DNA from: Thiocystis minor
GTDB taxonomy: Bacteria; Pseudomonadota; Gammaproteobacteria; Chromatiales; Chromatiaceae
Reading direction: 5' to 3'
Assembly (NCBI RefSeq): GCF_016653465.1
Contig: NZ_NHSQ01000113.1
Location: 1-64,000, forward strand
Length of the DNA stretch: 64,000 nt
This document shows positions 46,548 to 55,406 of the stretch, piece by piece. The first letter of the stretch is position 1. The number at the start of each line of letters is the position of its first letter. The notes below the pieces were generated by a model that did no database searches, had not been told where the DNA came from, and worked only from the letters and a program-made list of their open reading frames with translations. Both the position numbers and the translations under genes were made by a program.

Positions 46548-49500
46548 GCGATGGATTGATCGCGGTCTTCGCCCGTCACCGGCTGCTCGCCAACCTGCTG
46601 ATGATCATGATCTTCATCCTGGGCGGGATCAGTCTGACCCGGATGAACATCCAGTTCTTTCCGACCTTCGCACTGGACATCATCTCGGTACGGGTGGTCT
46701 GGAGCGGGGCAGCGGCCGAGGACGTGGAAAACGGCATCCTGATCCCATTGGAAGAACGGCTGAAAACCATCGACGGTCTGAAAAAAATCACCTCGACCGC
46801 CGCCCAGGGCATCGCCAGTCTGTCGCTGGAGTTGCAGGAGGACACCGATCCGCTGCTCGCGCTGGACCAGACGCGCCAGCGCGTGTCCGAGTTCCGCAAC
46901 CTGCCCCAGGACGCCGAAACCCCGCAGATCAGCCGCGTCTCGCGCTACGATTCGGTCGCCCGTTTGTTGGTCTCTGGACCCAGTCTCGCCGACCTGCGCC
47001 CTTGGGTGCGTCAGTTCGAGCGCGAACTCCTGGCGCGCGGGATCGACCGAATCGACATCAGCGGGCTGCCCGAGGAACGCATCGCCATCGAGGTGTCGGG
47101 GCGGACCCTGGAGAGCCTGAAACTTTCGCTGGACGGCATCGGCGAACAGGTCGCCCGGCTTGCCCGCGACATCCCCTCCGGCCTCGCCGGCGACGCCGAC
47201 GGCGCGCGCGAACTGCGCAGTCTGGAGCAGCGCCGCGATCCGGTGGACTTCGAGGATCTGGCGATCGTCAGCGACGAGCGCGGTCTGGTGCGCCTGGGGG
47301 ATGTCGCGACCATCGTGCGCGAGGCGCGTCCCGCCAGTCTGCAACTGACCGAGATCGCCCTGGACGCGACGCCGGGACCGAATCGCGAAAACGCCCCCGC
47401 CACGGTGGAGATCTTGGTCCAGCGCGCCGAGAACGGCAATTCGCTGACCGCCGCGCGGATCTTCGAGGAATGGCTTGCGGACACCCGGCCCACGCTCCCG
47501 CCCGCGCTCGAACTCACCATCTTCGACGCCCAATGGGAACCGATCCGGGACCGCATCGACCTGCTGATCCGCAACGGTCTCCAGGGCTTCACCCTGGTGC
47601 TGCTACTGCTCTTTCTCTTTCTGCCCGGACGGGTGGCCTTCTGGGTCGCGATGGGCATCCCGACCGCCTATCTCGCCGCGCTAACCCTGCTCTGGGCCTT
47701 TGGCGGCACCATCAACATGATCAGCCTCTTCGGACTGCTGCTGACGCTCGGCATCATCGACGACGACGCCATCGTGATCGGCGAGCATGCCGAGGCGCGG
47801 TTTCGCGCCGGTCTGGCGCCCGCCGAGGCCGCGATCGCCGGCGCGCGACGCATGTTCTGGCCGGTGGTCGCCTCGGCCCTGACCACGGTGGCCGCCTTCC
47901 TGCCGCTGATGGTGGTCGGCGGCATCATGGGCAACATCCTGGGCGACATCCCCTTCGTCGCCATGATGGTCCTGCTCGCCTCGCTGCTGGAGGTCTTCCT
48001 GATCATGCCGGCCCACCTGCGCGCCGCCTTCGCCCATCACGCCGAGGCGACGATTCCGCGCTGGCGCCAGCGGGTGAACGCCGGCTTCGATCATTTTCGC
48101 GATGGACTCTACCGACCGTTGGTGACCGCGGCGGTGCGCTGGCGTGGCGTCACCGTCAGCGCGGTGGCGGTGCTGATGCTGCTGGCGGTCGGACTGCTCG
48201 CCGGCGGGCGCATCCAGTTCGTCTTCTTCCCGACCCCCGAATCGCAGATCGTCTTCGCCAACGCCACCTTTGTCGCCGGCACCCCGCGTGAGCAGAGCGC
48301 GGCCTTTCTCGGCGAAATGGAACGGGCGCTGCGCGAGACCGAACAGACGCTCGGCGGCAACCTGGTCGAGGCGGCGGTCGCCCGTCTGGGCAGCACGGTC
48401 GCGGTGGAGGCCGGCTCCGGCGCCCAAGGCGATCAACTGGCCGCGATCCTGCTGCAACTGGTGCCTTCCGAGCGTCGCGAGGTTCGCAACGAGACCTTTC
48501 TCGCCGCCTGGCGCGAGGCGATCCGGATGCCGGCCGGGCTGGAGAATCTGGTCATCTCCGCGCGCCGCGCCGGCCCGCCGGGACGCGATCTCACGGTGCG
48601 CCTGACCGGCGACGACGCCATCCGTCTCAAGGCCGCAGCGCTGGAACTGGCGCAGAGCCTGGAAAGCGTCCCCGGCGTCTCGGACATGCTTGACGACATG
48701 CCCTTCGGGCGCGAGCAGTTGATCTACCGGCTGACCCCGGCCGGACAGGCGCTCGGCCTGACCACCGAGCTGCTGGGCCGGCAACTGCGCGCCGCTTTCG
48801 ACGGCCATCTGGCGCAACTGGTCCAGGTCGGACAGGACGAGCTGGAGGTGCGGGTGCTGCTCCCGCGCGGCGAACGCACCCGGCTCGATGCGCTGGAACA
48901 ACTGCTGATTCGCGCCCCGGACGGCGCCTTCGTCCCGCTCGCCACGGTCGCCCGCTGGGAATCCCGGCGCGGGTTCGAGACGCTGCGTCACGCCGCCGGA
49001 CGCCTGGCGGTCGAGGTCTCGGCCGATGTCAACCGCGCCCTGAGCACCCCGGACAATGTGCGCGAGGCGCTGGAGCGCGAACTGCTGCCCAAGCTCGCCG
49101 ATGACTACGGGATCGAGTACAGCTTCGAGGGCCGCGCCGCCGATCAGCGCGAGACCCTGGGCGACATGCGCCTCGGGCTGATGTTGGGGCTGGGCCTGAT
49201 CTATCTGATCCTGGCGGCGGTCTTTGCGAGCTGGGGCTGGCCGCTGGTGGTCATGACCGCGATCCCGCTGGGTCTGGTCGGGGCGATTACCGGACACTGG
49301 TTGCTGGGGCTGGATCTGACCCTGCTGTCGCTGTTCGGACTGTTCGGACTGTCCGGGATCGTGGTCAACAACGCCATCATCCTGGTCAGCATGTATCACG
49401 AGCTGCGCGAGACCGGGATGGCGGTCGACGAGGCGCTGGTCGAGGCCGCCACCTCGCGGCTGCGGGCGATGCTGCTGACCTCCGCGACCACCGTGGTCGG

Positions 49501-49723
49501 TCTGGGACCGCTGATCTTCGAGACCAGTCTCCAGGCGCAATTTCTGATTCCGATGGCGGTTTCGCTGGCCTTTGGCGTCGGCTTCTCCACCATCCTGGTG
49601 CTCATCTTCACGCCGGCGCTGCTGTCATTGCACGAGAGTTTGCATCAGCGGATGGGGCGGGTGTGGGACTGGATGCTCGATCGACCCGCGGCGGCAACGC
49701 TTTCCGCGCGAAGCGATCCGTAA
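46544..49723 (+). CDS. RND family efflux pump permease (AcrB-like)
   Basis: A 1059-residue inner-membrane transporter with twelve helices and two large periplasmic loops, the normal length for HAE-type RND pumps. The proton-relay acids are in LGIIDDDAIVIGEHAEARF (helix 4). Other RND motifs are FVFFPTPESQIVF at the second-half loop start and GLSGIVVNNAIILVSMYHE in helix 10. It starts at GTG 46544, overlapping the adaptor. The substrate class (drug, metal or lipid) cannot be told. Confidence 0.93.
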   Translation: MSDGLIAVFARHRLLANLLMIMIFILGGISLTRMNIQFFPTFALDIISVRVVWSGAAAEDVENGILIPLEERLKTIDGLKKITSTAAQGIASLSLELQEDTDPLLALDQTRQRVSEFRNLPQDAETPQISRVSRYDSVARLLVSGPSLADLRPWVRQFERELLARGIDRIDISGLPEERIAIEVSGRTLESLKLSLDGIGEQVARLARDIPSGLAGDADGARELRSLEQRRDPVDFEDLAIVSDERGLVRLGDVATIVREARPASLQLTEIALDATPGPNRENAPATVEILVQRAENGNSLTAARIFEEWLADTRPTLPPALELTIFDAQWEPIRDRIDLLIRNGLQGFTLVLLLLFLFLPGRVAFWVAMGIPTAYLAALTLLWAFGGTINMISLFGLLLTLGIIDDDAIVIGEHAEARFRAGLAPAEAAIAGARRMFWPVVASALTTVAAFLPLMVVGGIMGNILGDIPFVAMMVLLASLLEVFLIMPAHLRAAFAHHAEATIPRWRQRVNAGFDHFRDGLYRPLVTAAVRWRGVTVSAVAVLMLLAVGLLAGGRIQFVFFPTPESQIVFANATFVAGTPREQSAAFLGEMERALRETEQTLGGNLVEAAVARLGSTVAVEAGSGAQGDQLAAILLQLVPSERREVRNETFLAAWREAIRMPAGLENLVISARRAGPPGRDLTVRLTGDDAIRLKAAALELAQSLESVPGVSDMLDDMPFGREQLIYRLTPAGQALGLTTELLGRQLRAAFDGHLAQLVQVGQDELEVRVLLPRGERTRLDALEQLLIRAPDGAFVPLATVARWESRRGFETLRHAAGRLAVEVSADVNRALSTPDNVREALERELLPKLADDYGIEYSFEGRAADQRETLGDMRLGLMLGLGLIYLILAAVFASWGWPLVVMTAIPLGLVGAITGHWLLGLDLTLLSLFGLFGLSGIVVNNAIILVSMYHELRETGMAVDEALVEAATSRLRAMLLTSATTVVGLGPLIFETSLQAQFLIPMAVSLAFGVGFSTILVLIFTPALLSLHESLHQRMGRVWDWMLDRPAAATLSARSDP

Positions 49724-49736
49724 CCGGACGACGGTG

Positions 49737-49843
49737 GCCGGGCGCCTTGCCTTGCTTCAATGAATCCGTTGAAGATGCCGTGTCGCGGCCCTGGATCCGT
49801 GCTCGGCTGGCGGCGGATTGCGCCGCACTCAACTCGGAATGAA
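49737..49843. repeat. direct repeat copy 1 (about 107 bp)
   Basis: Runs from CCGGGCGCC to GGAATGAA and matches 50721-50827 at roughly three quarters of positions, with an exact core TGTCGCGGCCCTG. The second copy ends with the ribosome site of uppP; this copy leads to no gene. Confidence 0.75.
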
Positions 49844-49883
49844 ATCTGTCGCTTGTAAGAGCGTCAGGTACGCGATGCGTACC

Positions 49884-50552
49884 CTACCAAACGGCGGGGG
49901 CGAATCCCGCCGGATTGCGGACTTCGACCTGTTCGCCGTTCTGGCACAGGACGTAGAAGCCCTGGGCCATCGCGTAGTCGGCCACCGACGGCGAGACCAC
50001 CATGCCGGCCACCGCGCCCATCACCCGGTGGTCCTTGTACAACGGCAGAACCCGCTTGAGCTTCGCAAGCCGCGCCACATGCGCATCCACATGCTCCACC
50101 GTCAGCTTGCTTTTGCACTCCACACCCACCAGGGCGCCATCGTTGACCACCAGCAGATCGATTTCCAAGGCTTCGCCATCGCGCTTGGCCGAGACGCCGG
50201 GGTACACCGCATGCACCTCGATGCCCTGAGCACGGAATAGCCGCACCACCGCCGGCGCCACCAAGTGCTCGACGAACTCGCCGAGCCGATTGACCAACTC
50301 GCCCAGATTCTTTGACAGTTGCTTGACCAGACGGTCGGTTTCCTGAAAACGGCGGTCGGTTTCCTGAAAACGGCGGTCGGTTTCCCGCGACCTTTCCTGC
50401 ATTAATCGCTCGGTTTCCCGCGACGATTCCTGAATTAATCGCTCGGTTTCCCGCGACGATTCCTTCATTAAGCGTTCGGTTTCCTGAAATTTGCGGTCGC
50501 TTTCCTGAAACAACCGCCAGACATCCTCAAGGGTCGGATTGGCAAGTGACAT
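49884..50552 (-). CDS. coiled-coil protein with restriction-nuclease-like C-domain (DUF3782 type)
   Basis: A 222-residue protein from the ATG at 50552. The N-terminal half is a repetitive coiled coil of units such as ETDRRFQ, ESSRETERLI and ERSRETDRRF, encoded by near-identical DNA repeats. The C-terminal half carries a PD-(D/E)XK-like pattern: ALEIDLLVVNDG, then VGVECKSKL, followed by VEHVDAHVARL, as in DUF3782-type proteins frequent in mobile contexts. The E-D-ExK residues are present, so nuclease activity is possible. The gene plus a REP pair sits between two 107-bp direct repeats. Confidence 0.72.
   Translation of the reverse strand: MSLANPTLEDVWRLFQESDRKFQETERLMKESSRETERLIQESSRETERLMQERSRETDRRFQETDRRFQETDRLVKQLSKNLGELVNRLGEFVEHLVAPAVVRLFRAQGIEVHAVYPGVSAKRDGEALEIDLLVVNDGALVGVECKSKLTVEHVDAHVARLAKLKRVLPLYKDHRVMGAVAGMVVSPSVADYAMAQGFYVLCQNGEQVEVRNPAGFAPAVW
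50332..50500. repeat. intragenic tandem repeats in the coiled-coil gene
   Basis: Units CGGTTTCCTGAAAACGGCGGT (about 21 bases) and CGCTCGGTTTCCCGCGACGA-type (30-33 bases) repeat in frame and encode the heptad-like coiled coil. Repeat number could change the coil length by slippage. Confidence 0.7.
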
Positions 50553-50622
50553 GGCCTGGATTCCTCTCGACATTCAATTGGTTTGAAGCTCGGCAGTTCT
50601 CATTTTAGCGTCATCCGCCGCC

Positions 50623-50702
50623 GTAGGAGCCCGCTTGCGGGCGACATGATCCGCCACAAGCCGTTCGGTTTGCTCACCCGTCGTCCGCAAGCGGGCTCCT
50701 AC
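50623..50702. repeat. REP-like inverted pair
   Basis: GTAGGAGCCCGCTTGCGG (50623-50640, continuing to 50644) and its inverse CCGCAAGCGGGCTCCTAC (50685-50702) flank a 36-base spacer; over 22 bases there is one mismatch. Each arm is itself palindromic around CCCGC-TT-GCGGG. The form resembles the paired REP elements of gammaproteobacteria such as Pseudomonas. Confidence 0.85.
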
Positions 50703-50720
50703 GTCAACATGAGCATTGCA

Positions 50721-50827
50721 ACCGGGCGCCGCCCCCGCTTCACGGGATCCGTCGAAGATGCTAGTGTCGCGGCCCTGAACCCGCTCAGCCTGCCGCAACA
50801 TGCGCCGCGCTCAACCTGGAATGAAGC
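50721..50827. repeat. direct repeat copy 2, including the uppP leader
   Basis: Second copy of the repeat at 49737-49843. It ends one base before the uppP start codon, so it contains the uppP 5' region. This suggests the leader was duplicated when the intervening gene inserted. Confidence 0.75.
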
Positions 50828-51646
50828 ATGATGGATTGGCCACTCTTATTCAAAGCACTCATCCTCGGTCTCGTCGAAGGTCTGACCGAATTTCTTCCGA
50901 TCTCCTCGACCGGACATCTGATCATCGTCGGCAGCCTGCTCGATTACACCGACGAGCAAAGCAAGGTGTTCAAGATCGTCATCCAGCTTGCCGCCATCCT
51001 GGCGGTGTGCTGGTTCTACCGCAAACGCATCGTGCAGGTAACGCTCGGGATGTGGAACCGCGAACCGGAACGGCGATTCGCGATCAATATCTTGATCGCC
51101 TTCCTGCCGGCCCTGGTGCTTGGTGTCCTCTTCCATCACGCCATCAAGACCTATCTCTTCAACCCGCTCACGGTGGCGGGCGCGCTGATCGTCGGAGGGC
51201 TAGTGATTCTGTACGTGGAGCGCCGCCCGCGCAAAGCGCGCTTCGAGTCGGTCGACGACATCACCTGGCGCGAGGCGCTCAAGGTCGGCTTCGCCCAGAC
51301 GCTCGCGATGTTTCCGGGCGTCTCGCGCGCGGGCGCCACCATCATGGGTGGCCTCGTCTTCGGACTGTCGCGGCGCGCGGCGACCGAGCTGTCCTTCTTC
51401 CTCGCCATCCCGACCATGCTGGCCGCGACCGTCTACGATGTCTACAAGGCCCGCGACCTGCTGGTGATGGACGATCTGTCGGTGTTCGCCGTTGGCTTCG
51501 TCGCCGCCTTTATCGCCGCCGCGCTCACCGTCAAGACCCTGCTGCGCTATGTCTCCAACCACAGTTTCGAGGTCTTCGCCTGGTATCGCATCGGCTTCGG
51601 TCTGCTGGTGCTGGTGACGGCGTATACAGGGTTGGTTGAGTGGTGA
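50828..51646 (+). CDS. uppP: undecaprenyl-diphosphatase UppP
   Basis: A 272-residue inner-membrane enzyme with the two BacA/UppP active-site motifs: [18 protein letters not shown] near the N-terminus and [15 protein letters not shown] in the second half. It dephosphorylates undecaprenyl pyrophosphate to recycle the lipid carrier for peptidoglycan and surface polysaccharides; over-expression gives bacitracin resistance. Standard length. Its leader lies within a duplicated 107-bp repeat. Confidence 0.96.
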   Translation: MMDWPLLFKALILGLVEGLTEFLPISSTGHLIIVGSLLDYTDEQSKVFKIVIQLAAILAVCWFYRKRIVQVTLGMWNREPERRFAINILIAFLPALVLGVLFHHAIKTYLFNPLTVAGALIVGGLVILYVERRPRKARFESVDDITWREALKVGFAQTLAMFPGVSRAGATIMGGLVFGLSRRAATELSFFLAIPTMLAATVYDVYKARDLLVMDDLSVFAVGFVAAFIAAALTVKTLLRYVSNHSFEVFAWYRIGFGLLVLVTAYTGLVEW

Positions 51647-51723
51647 AGATAACGGATCATGGCTGCACTTCCTTGCGCATTGGCGATCCCAGGCGCGGTT
51701 GACGATTGAGGGAACCACGCGAC

Positions 51724-52158
51724 ATGTCTGAACGATTCTGGGAAACCACGGCACTGACGGCGATGACGGCCGAGCAGTGGGATTCGCTTTGCGATGGCTG
51801 TGCCAAATGCTGTCTGGAAAAGTTCGAGGACGAGGACACCGGGCAGATCGTCTACTCACGGGTCGCCTGCGCCCTGCTCGATCTGGAGACCTGCCGCTGT
51901 CGCGACTACTCGAACCGCGCCCGACAGATGCCGGATTGCATCACCCTGGTTCCGGAGGTGCTGAAAAAGCCCGCCTGGCTGCCCGAGACCTGCGCCTACC
52001 GATTGCTCGCCGAGGGTAAGCCGCTGCCGGACTGGCATCCGCTCATCACCGGCGATCCGGAAACGGTCGTCGAGGCTGGCCAGAGTATCCAGGGGCGCGC
52101 GATTAGTCCCGAATCGGGCGAGAATCCGCTGATGAATCTTATCGACTGGATTCGTTAA
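51724..52158 (+). CDS. YcgN family cysteine-cluster protein
   Basis: A 144-residue cytoplasmic protein: MSERFWETTALTAMTAEQWDSLCDGCAKCCLEK, then CALLDLETCRCRDYSNR and MPDCITL. The conserved cysteines (CDGCAKCC, CRC, C) define the YcgN/UPF0260 family, probably metal- or Fe-S-binding with unknown role. GAGGGAA precedes the ATG at 51724. Its end overlaps the end of the convergent U32 gene by 20 bases. Confidence 0.9.
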   Translation: MSERFWETTALTAMTAEQWDSLCDGCAKCCLEKFEDEDTGQIVYSRVACALLDLETCRCRDYSNRARQMPDCITLVPEVLKKPAWLPETCAYRLLAEGKPLPDWHPLITGDPETVVEAGQSIQGRAISPESGENPLMNLIDWIR

Positions 52159-53455
52159 GGACGCGGCTCAACAGACCCATGACGGCTGCGTCGCCGGCTT
52201 CCGGCAGTGGCAGACGCACCCGCCAGCCGGCCCCCGGCGCGACCGACAGCGCTTCGCCTTCCAGAGTCTCCATCCGCTCCAGACGAAAATGCGCGTTGCC
52301 CTGGGGGGTCATCAATTCCAGGTCGTCACCGACCGCAAAGCGGTTTTTCACCTCGATCTCGGCCCAACCCGCCGCGCCGCCAGTCACCTCGCCCACAAAG
52401 ATGCGGCGTTGGTTGCGCGAGGCCCCATCGGCATAATTCTGCAACTCGCCCGGCGCGTGCCGACGATAGAAGCCCTCGGTATAGCCCCGGTTGGAGAGAC
52501 CTTCCAGATCGGCAAGCAGTTCGGGTCGATACGCCCGCCCCGCCACGGCATCGTCGATCGCGGCCCGATAGACCTGGGCGGTCCGCGCAGCATAGTAGTG
52601 CGATTTGGTGCGGCCCTCGATCTTCAGACAGTCGATCCCCATGGCCACCAGCCGACCGACATGCGCGACCGCCTGGAGATCGCGCGAGTTGAGGATATAA
52701 GTGCCGTGTTCGTCCTCGAACACCGGCAGATATTCGCCCGGTCGCTTGGCCTCTTCGAGCAGATAGACCTCATCGGCGGCGGGATGCCTGTCCTGCCCGA
52801 CTGATTCGGCGGCGCCCAGCCGATACTCCCAGCGGCAGGAATTGGTGCAGCTTCCCTGATTGGCGTCGCGATGATTGAAGTAGCCCGAGAGCAGACAGCG
52901 CCCCGAGTAGGCAATACAGAGCGCGCCGTGGACGAAGACCTCCAGTTCGATGTCGGGACAGGCGTCGCGGATCCCGGCGATCTCGTCCAGCGAAAGTTCG
53001 CGCGAGAGAATGACCCGCGACACCCCCTGCCCGGCCCAGAAACGCACGGCGGCGGCGTTGACCGTGTTAGCCTGGACCGAGAGATGGATCGGCTGCTCGG
53101 GCCACTGTTCGCGAACCATCAGGATCAGCCCCGGATCGGCCATGATGAGCGCGTCCGGTCCGAGCGCGACGATCGGCGCCAGATCCTCGATGAAGGTCCG
53201 CAGCTTGGCCCCGTGGGGCATCAGATTGGCCGCGAGATAAAAACGCTTGCCCAGTGCATGCGCCTCGGCAATGCCAAGCGCGAGGTTCGCCGCGTCAAAG
53301 TCGTTGTTGCGCACCCGCAGGCTGTAGCGCGGCAGACCGGCGTAGACGGCATCCGCGCCATAGGCGAAGGCGTAGCGCAGGTGGTGGAGCGAGCCAGCCG
53401 GCGACAGGAGTTCCGGCGCGCGCCGAGCGCCGGAATGCGATCCAGCGGTTCTCAA
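52139..53455 (-). CDS. trhP: U32 family protein TrhP (YegQ-like, tRNA hydroxylation)
   Basis: A 438-residue protein with the U32 signature PELLSPAGSLHHLRYAFAYGADAVYAG, EVFVHGALCIAYSGRCLLSGY and the following cysteines NQGSCTNSCRWEY, which hold an iron-sulfur centre in characterised members. YegQ/TrhP makes 5-hydroxyuridine at tRNA position 34 using a prephenate-derived route. Assignment to TrhP rather than the RlhA or UbiU/UbiV branches rests on length and on FEDEHGTYILNSRDL. The start overlaps the stop of the ChaN gene. Confidence 0.82.
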   Translation of the reverse strand: MRTAGSHSGARRAPELLSPAGSLHHLRYAFAYGADAVYAGLPRYSLRVRNNDFDAANLALGIAEAHALGKRFYLAANLMPHGAKLRTFIEDLAPIVALGPDALIMADPGLILMVREQWPEQPIHLSVQANTVNAAAVRFWAGQGVSRVILSRELSLDEIAGIRDACPDIELEVFVHGALCIAYSGRCLLSGYFNHRDANQGSCTNSCRWEYRLGAAESVGQDRHPAADEVYLLEEAKRPGEYLPVFEDEHGTYILNSRDLQAVAHVGRLVAMGIDCLKIEGRTKSHYYAARTAQVYRAAIDDAVAGRAYRPELLADLEGLSNRGYTEGFYRRHAPGELQNYADGASRNQRRIFVGEVTGGAAGWAEIEVKNRFAVGDDLELMTPQGNAHFRLERMETLEGEALSVAPGAGWRVRLPLPEAGDAAVMGLLSRVLNESSR

Positions 53456-54630
53456 TGCAGTTCGACCAGGAATGTCAGCCGCTCGTCGTCACCGATCAAG
53501 CGTTTGCGTTCGACCACGACCGGAAGCGTCAGACCCGGTCGGCTGTCGAGCAGCGCGATGCGGATATCCGCATAGTTCGCGATGGACGCCTCGCCCACCC
53601 CCACGATCCGGTCGCCCTCCGCGAGCCCCGCGATCTTCGCCCCGCTCTCGTCGCCGAAGCCTTTGACCAGCACTCCGTTCCCGCTGGTTTCGTTGTCGAG
53701 CATCACGCCCAAGAGACCGGGGGGCGGCAACTCGGCGGGTTGCGGATAGAGAAAGAAATCGGCCGCCGCGGGATCGGGGCGGCGATTGGCGCCATTGAGC
53801 AGGATGGCCGAGGGCACCGGCTGACGACGCAGAAGCCGGTTCGGGATGCCCTGCCCGTATTCAATGTGCCCAGCCCCCGCCAGCACCACCAGCGTGCGAC
53901 CGGGATCGTCGGCGAGCACCCTGGCGGCACGTTCCGCCATCCCTTCGTCCCAGAGCAGTTGGACCTCCAGAAAATGTTCGAGATTGTGTTGCTGCTCGGC
54001 GGGATGGAGTTTGAAGACAGACTCCACCCGCTGCCGATAAGCGGGATCGTCGCGGTCGATCTCGGTTGGGATCCGCGCGCGTTCCGCCTCGGTCAGTCCA
54101 GCGATGCCGACATCGCCGACCTTGGCCGTCAACTCCGACGCCAGATTCAGCGCGATCACCGGGATGCGTTGCTCGCGGGCGAATTGCAGGATCGGACGGT
54201 AGAGGCGATAGTCATAGCGCCAGCGGTCGAAATATTGGGTTCGGCGTAGAAACTCCGCTTCCGGGATGGTCCCGGCGATGTAGGCATCGATGTCGGCCTG
54301 AAAGGGCTGTTGAAAAAACTCCAGGCCGATGGCGAGCGGTCGACCGCGCGTATGCAGACCCTGGATGATGGCCAGTTGATTGAGATGGTCTTCGTAGCGA
54401 TCATGACTTTCGCCGACGAAAATCACGCGACGATCAGTGAGCCGATCCAGCAGCGCGTCCATGCTGGTGAGCGACGCGAGATCCAGTACCCGGCTCTCGA
54501 TGTGCGGTGGTATCCCGGTCGGCACCGGAGGCTGAGCGACCGGCCCGGTCGTGGCGGATTGGGCCAGCGCGAGGGTGCCGAACAGAAGCAGCAGTGTGCC
54601 GGTCAGGATGGTTGGAGACGGCTGTGACAT
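53452..54630 (-). CDS. ChaN-domain protein with C-terminal PDZ domain
   Basis: A 392-residue exported protein with an N-terminal signal peptide (LTGTLLLLFGTLALAQS). The ChaN haem-binding-type domain covers about 60-290 (VIFVGESHDRYEDHLNQLAIIQGL, GLEFFQQPFQ, LAGAGHIEYGQGIPNRL). A PDZ-like domain follows (about 300-390; ETSGNGVLVKGFGDESGAKIAGLAEGDRIV). ChaN lipoproteins in Campylobacter bind haem pairs and assist iron uptake. The PDZ suggests interaction with or regulation of a periplasmic partner. Four-base overlap with the U32 gene. Confidence 0.85.
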   Translation of the reverse strand: MSQPSPTILTGTLLLLFGTLALAQSATTGPVAQPPVPTGIPPHIESRVLDLASLTSMDALLDRLTDRRVIFVGESHDRYEDHLNQLAIIQGLHTRGRPLAIGLEFFQQPFQADIDAYIAGTIPEAEFLRRTQYFDRWRYDYRLYRPILQFAREQRIPVIALNLASELTAKVGDVGIAGLTEAERARIPTEIDRDDPAYRQRVESVFKLHPAEQQHNLEHFLEVQLLWDEGMAERAARVLADDPGRTLVVLAGAGHIEYGQGIPNRLLRRQPVPSAILLNGANRRPDPAAADFFLYPQPAELPPPGLLGVMLDNETSGNGVLVKGFGDESGAKIAGLAEGDRIVGVGEASIANYADIRIALLDSRPGLTLPVVVERKRLIGDDERLTFLVELH

Positions 54631-54684
54631 CGAGTTCCCCCGGTGATGTGAAATCGCGTTTTGCGCAAGGGCGATCCAGAGCGG

Positions 54685-55176
54685 TCAGTCATGGCGCCCC
54701 ATGCTCTCTCGTGAACCAGGATAATAATCGTCATCGAGGATTTGCGCCGCCGGATAAGGGCATTCCATCGGAAAGGTCTCCGGCGGAAGACCTGTCTCCT
54801 TGCAGGCCAGATCGAGCGCGTCGGCATAGGCCGTGGCGATGGACTCGGGCAGAATGGATTTCAGGCCGGGAGATTGACGCAGCAGCACGGCAAGCTGCTT
54901 GCGTTGTTCGATGATGGTCGCGCGCCAGCGTCGGCCATCGAAATCGCGCCAACGCTCGGACAGGATGGGGTATTGATCGTCCCATTTCAGTCAATGAGCG
55001 AGCAGGATCATCAACCGGCTTTCCAGTTCGCGTCGATCGCTCTTGCCCATGTCGCTGAGTTCTTCCAATAAATGCTCCACATCCAATTCCGCGTAGCGCC
55101 CGGCACGCAGCATCTCGGCGTTGCGTCGCGCCCAAGCGCAATAATCGGTTCGATAGAGCGTGCTGAGATCAGTCAT
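54685..55176 (-). pseudogene. DUF29 gene interrupted by an in-frame TGA
   Basis: From the ATG at 55176 the frame reads MTDLSTLYRTDYCAWARRNAE, ELDVEHLLEELSDMGKSDRR and LMILLAH, then a TGA (54991-54993), then in the same frame LKWDDQYPILSERWRDFDGRRW, ATIIEQRK and PESIATAYADALDLACKETG to a final TGA at 54685. Both parts match DUF29, which normally continues LLAHLLKW, so one point mutation (or read-through) separates a broken from a whole 163-residue protein. DUF29 function is unknown. Confidence 0.8.
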
Positions 55177-55211
55177 AAAAAAACCTGTCCTGAAGGTCAT
55201 CTCCCCTGCAA

Positions 55212-55334
<123 letters not shown>

Positions 55335-55406
55335 ACTTGACTCATCAGCAAGTATTTGGCGCACTCAATCAATCGTGTCAAAAATTCTCCCTGGAACCTG
55401 ATACCA

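Noticed and set aside
47681-49540. 619-residue minus-strand frame opposite the RND pump
   Set aside because: Shadow of a full-length pump gene; Gln/Arg/Gly/Asp-rich with no domain.
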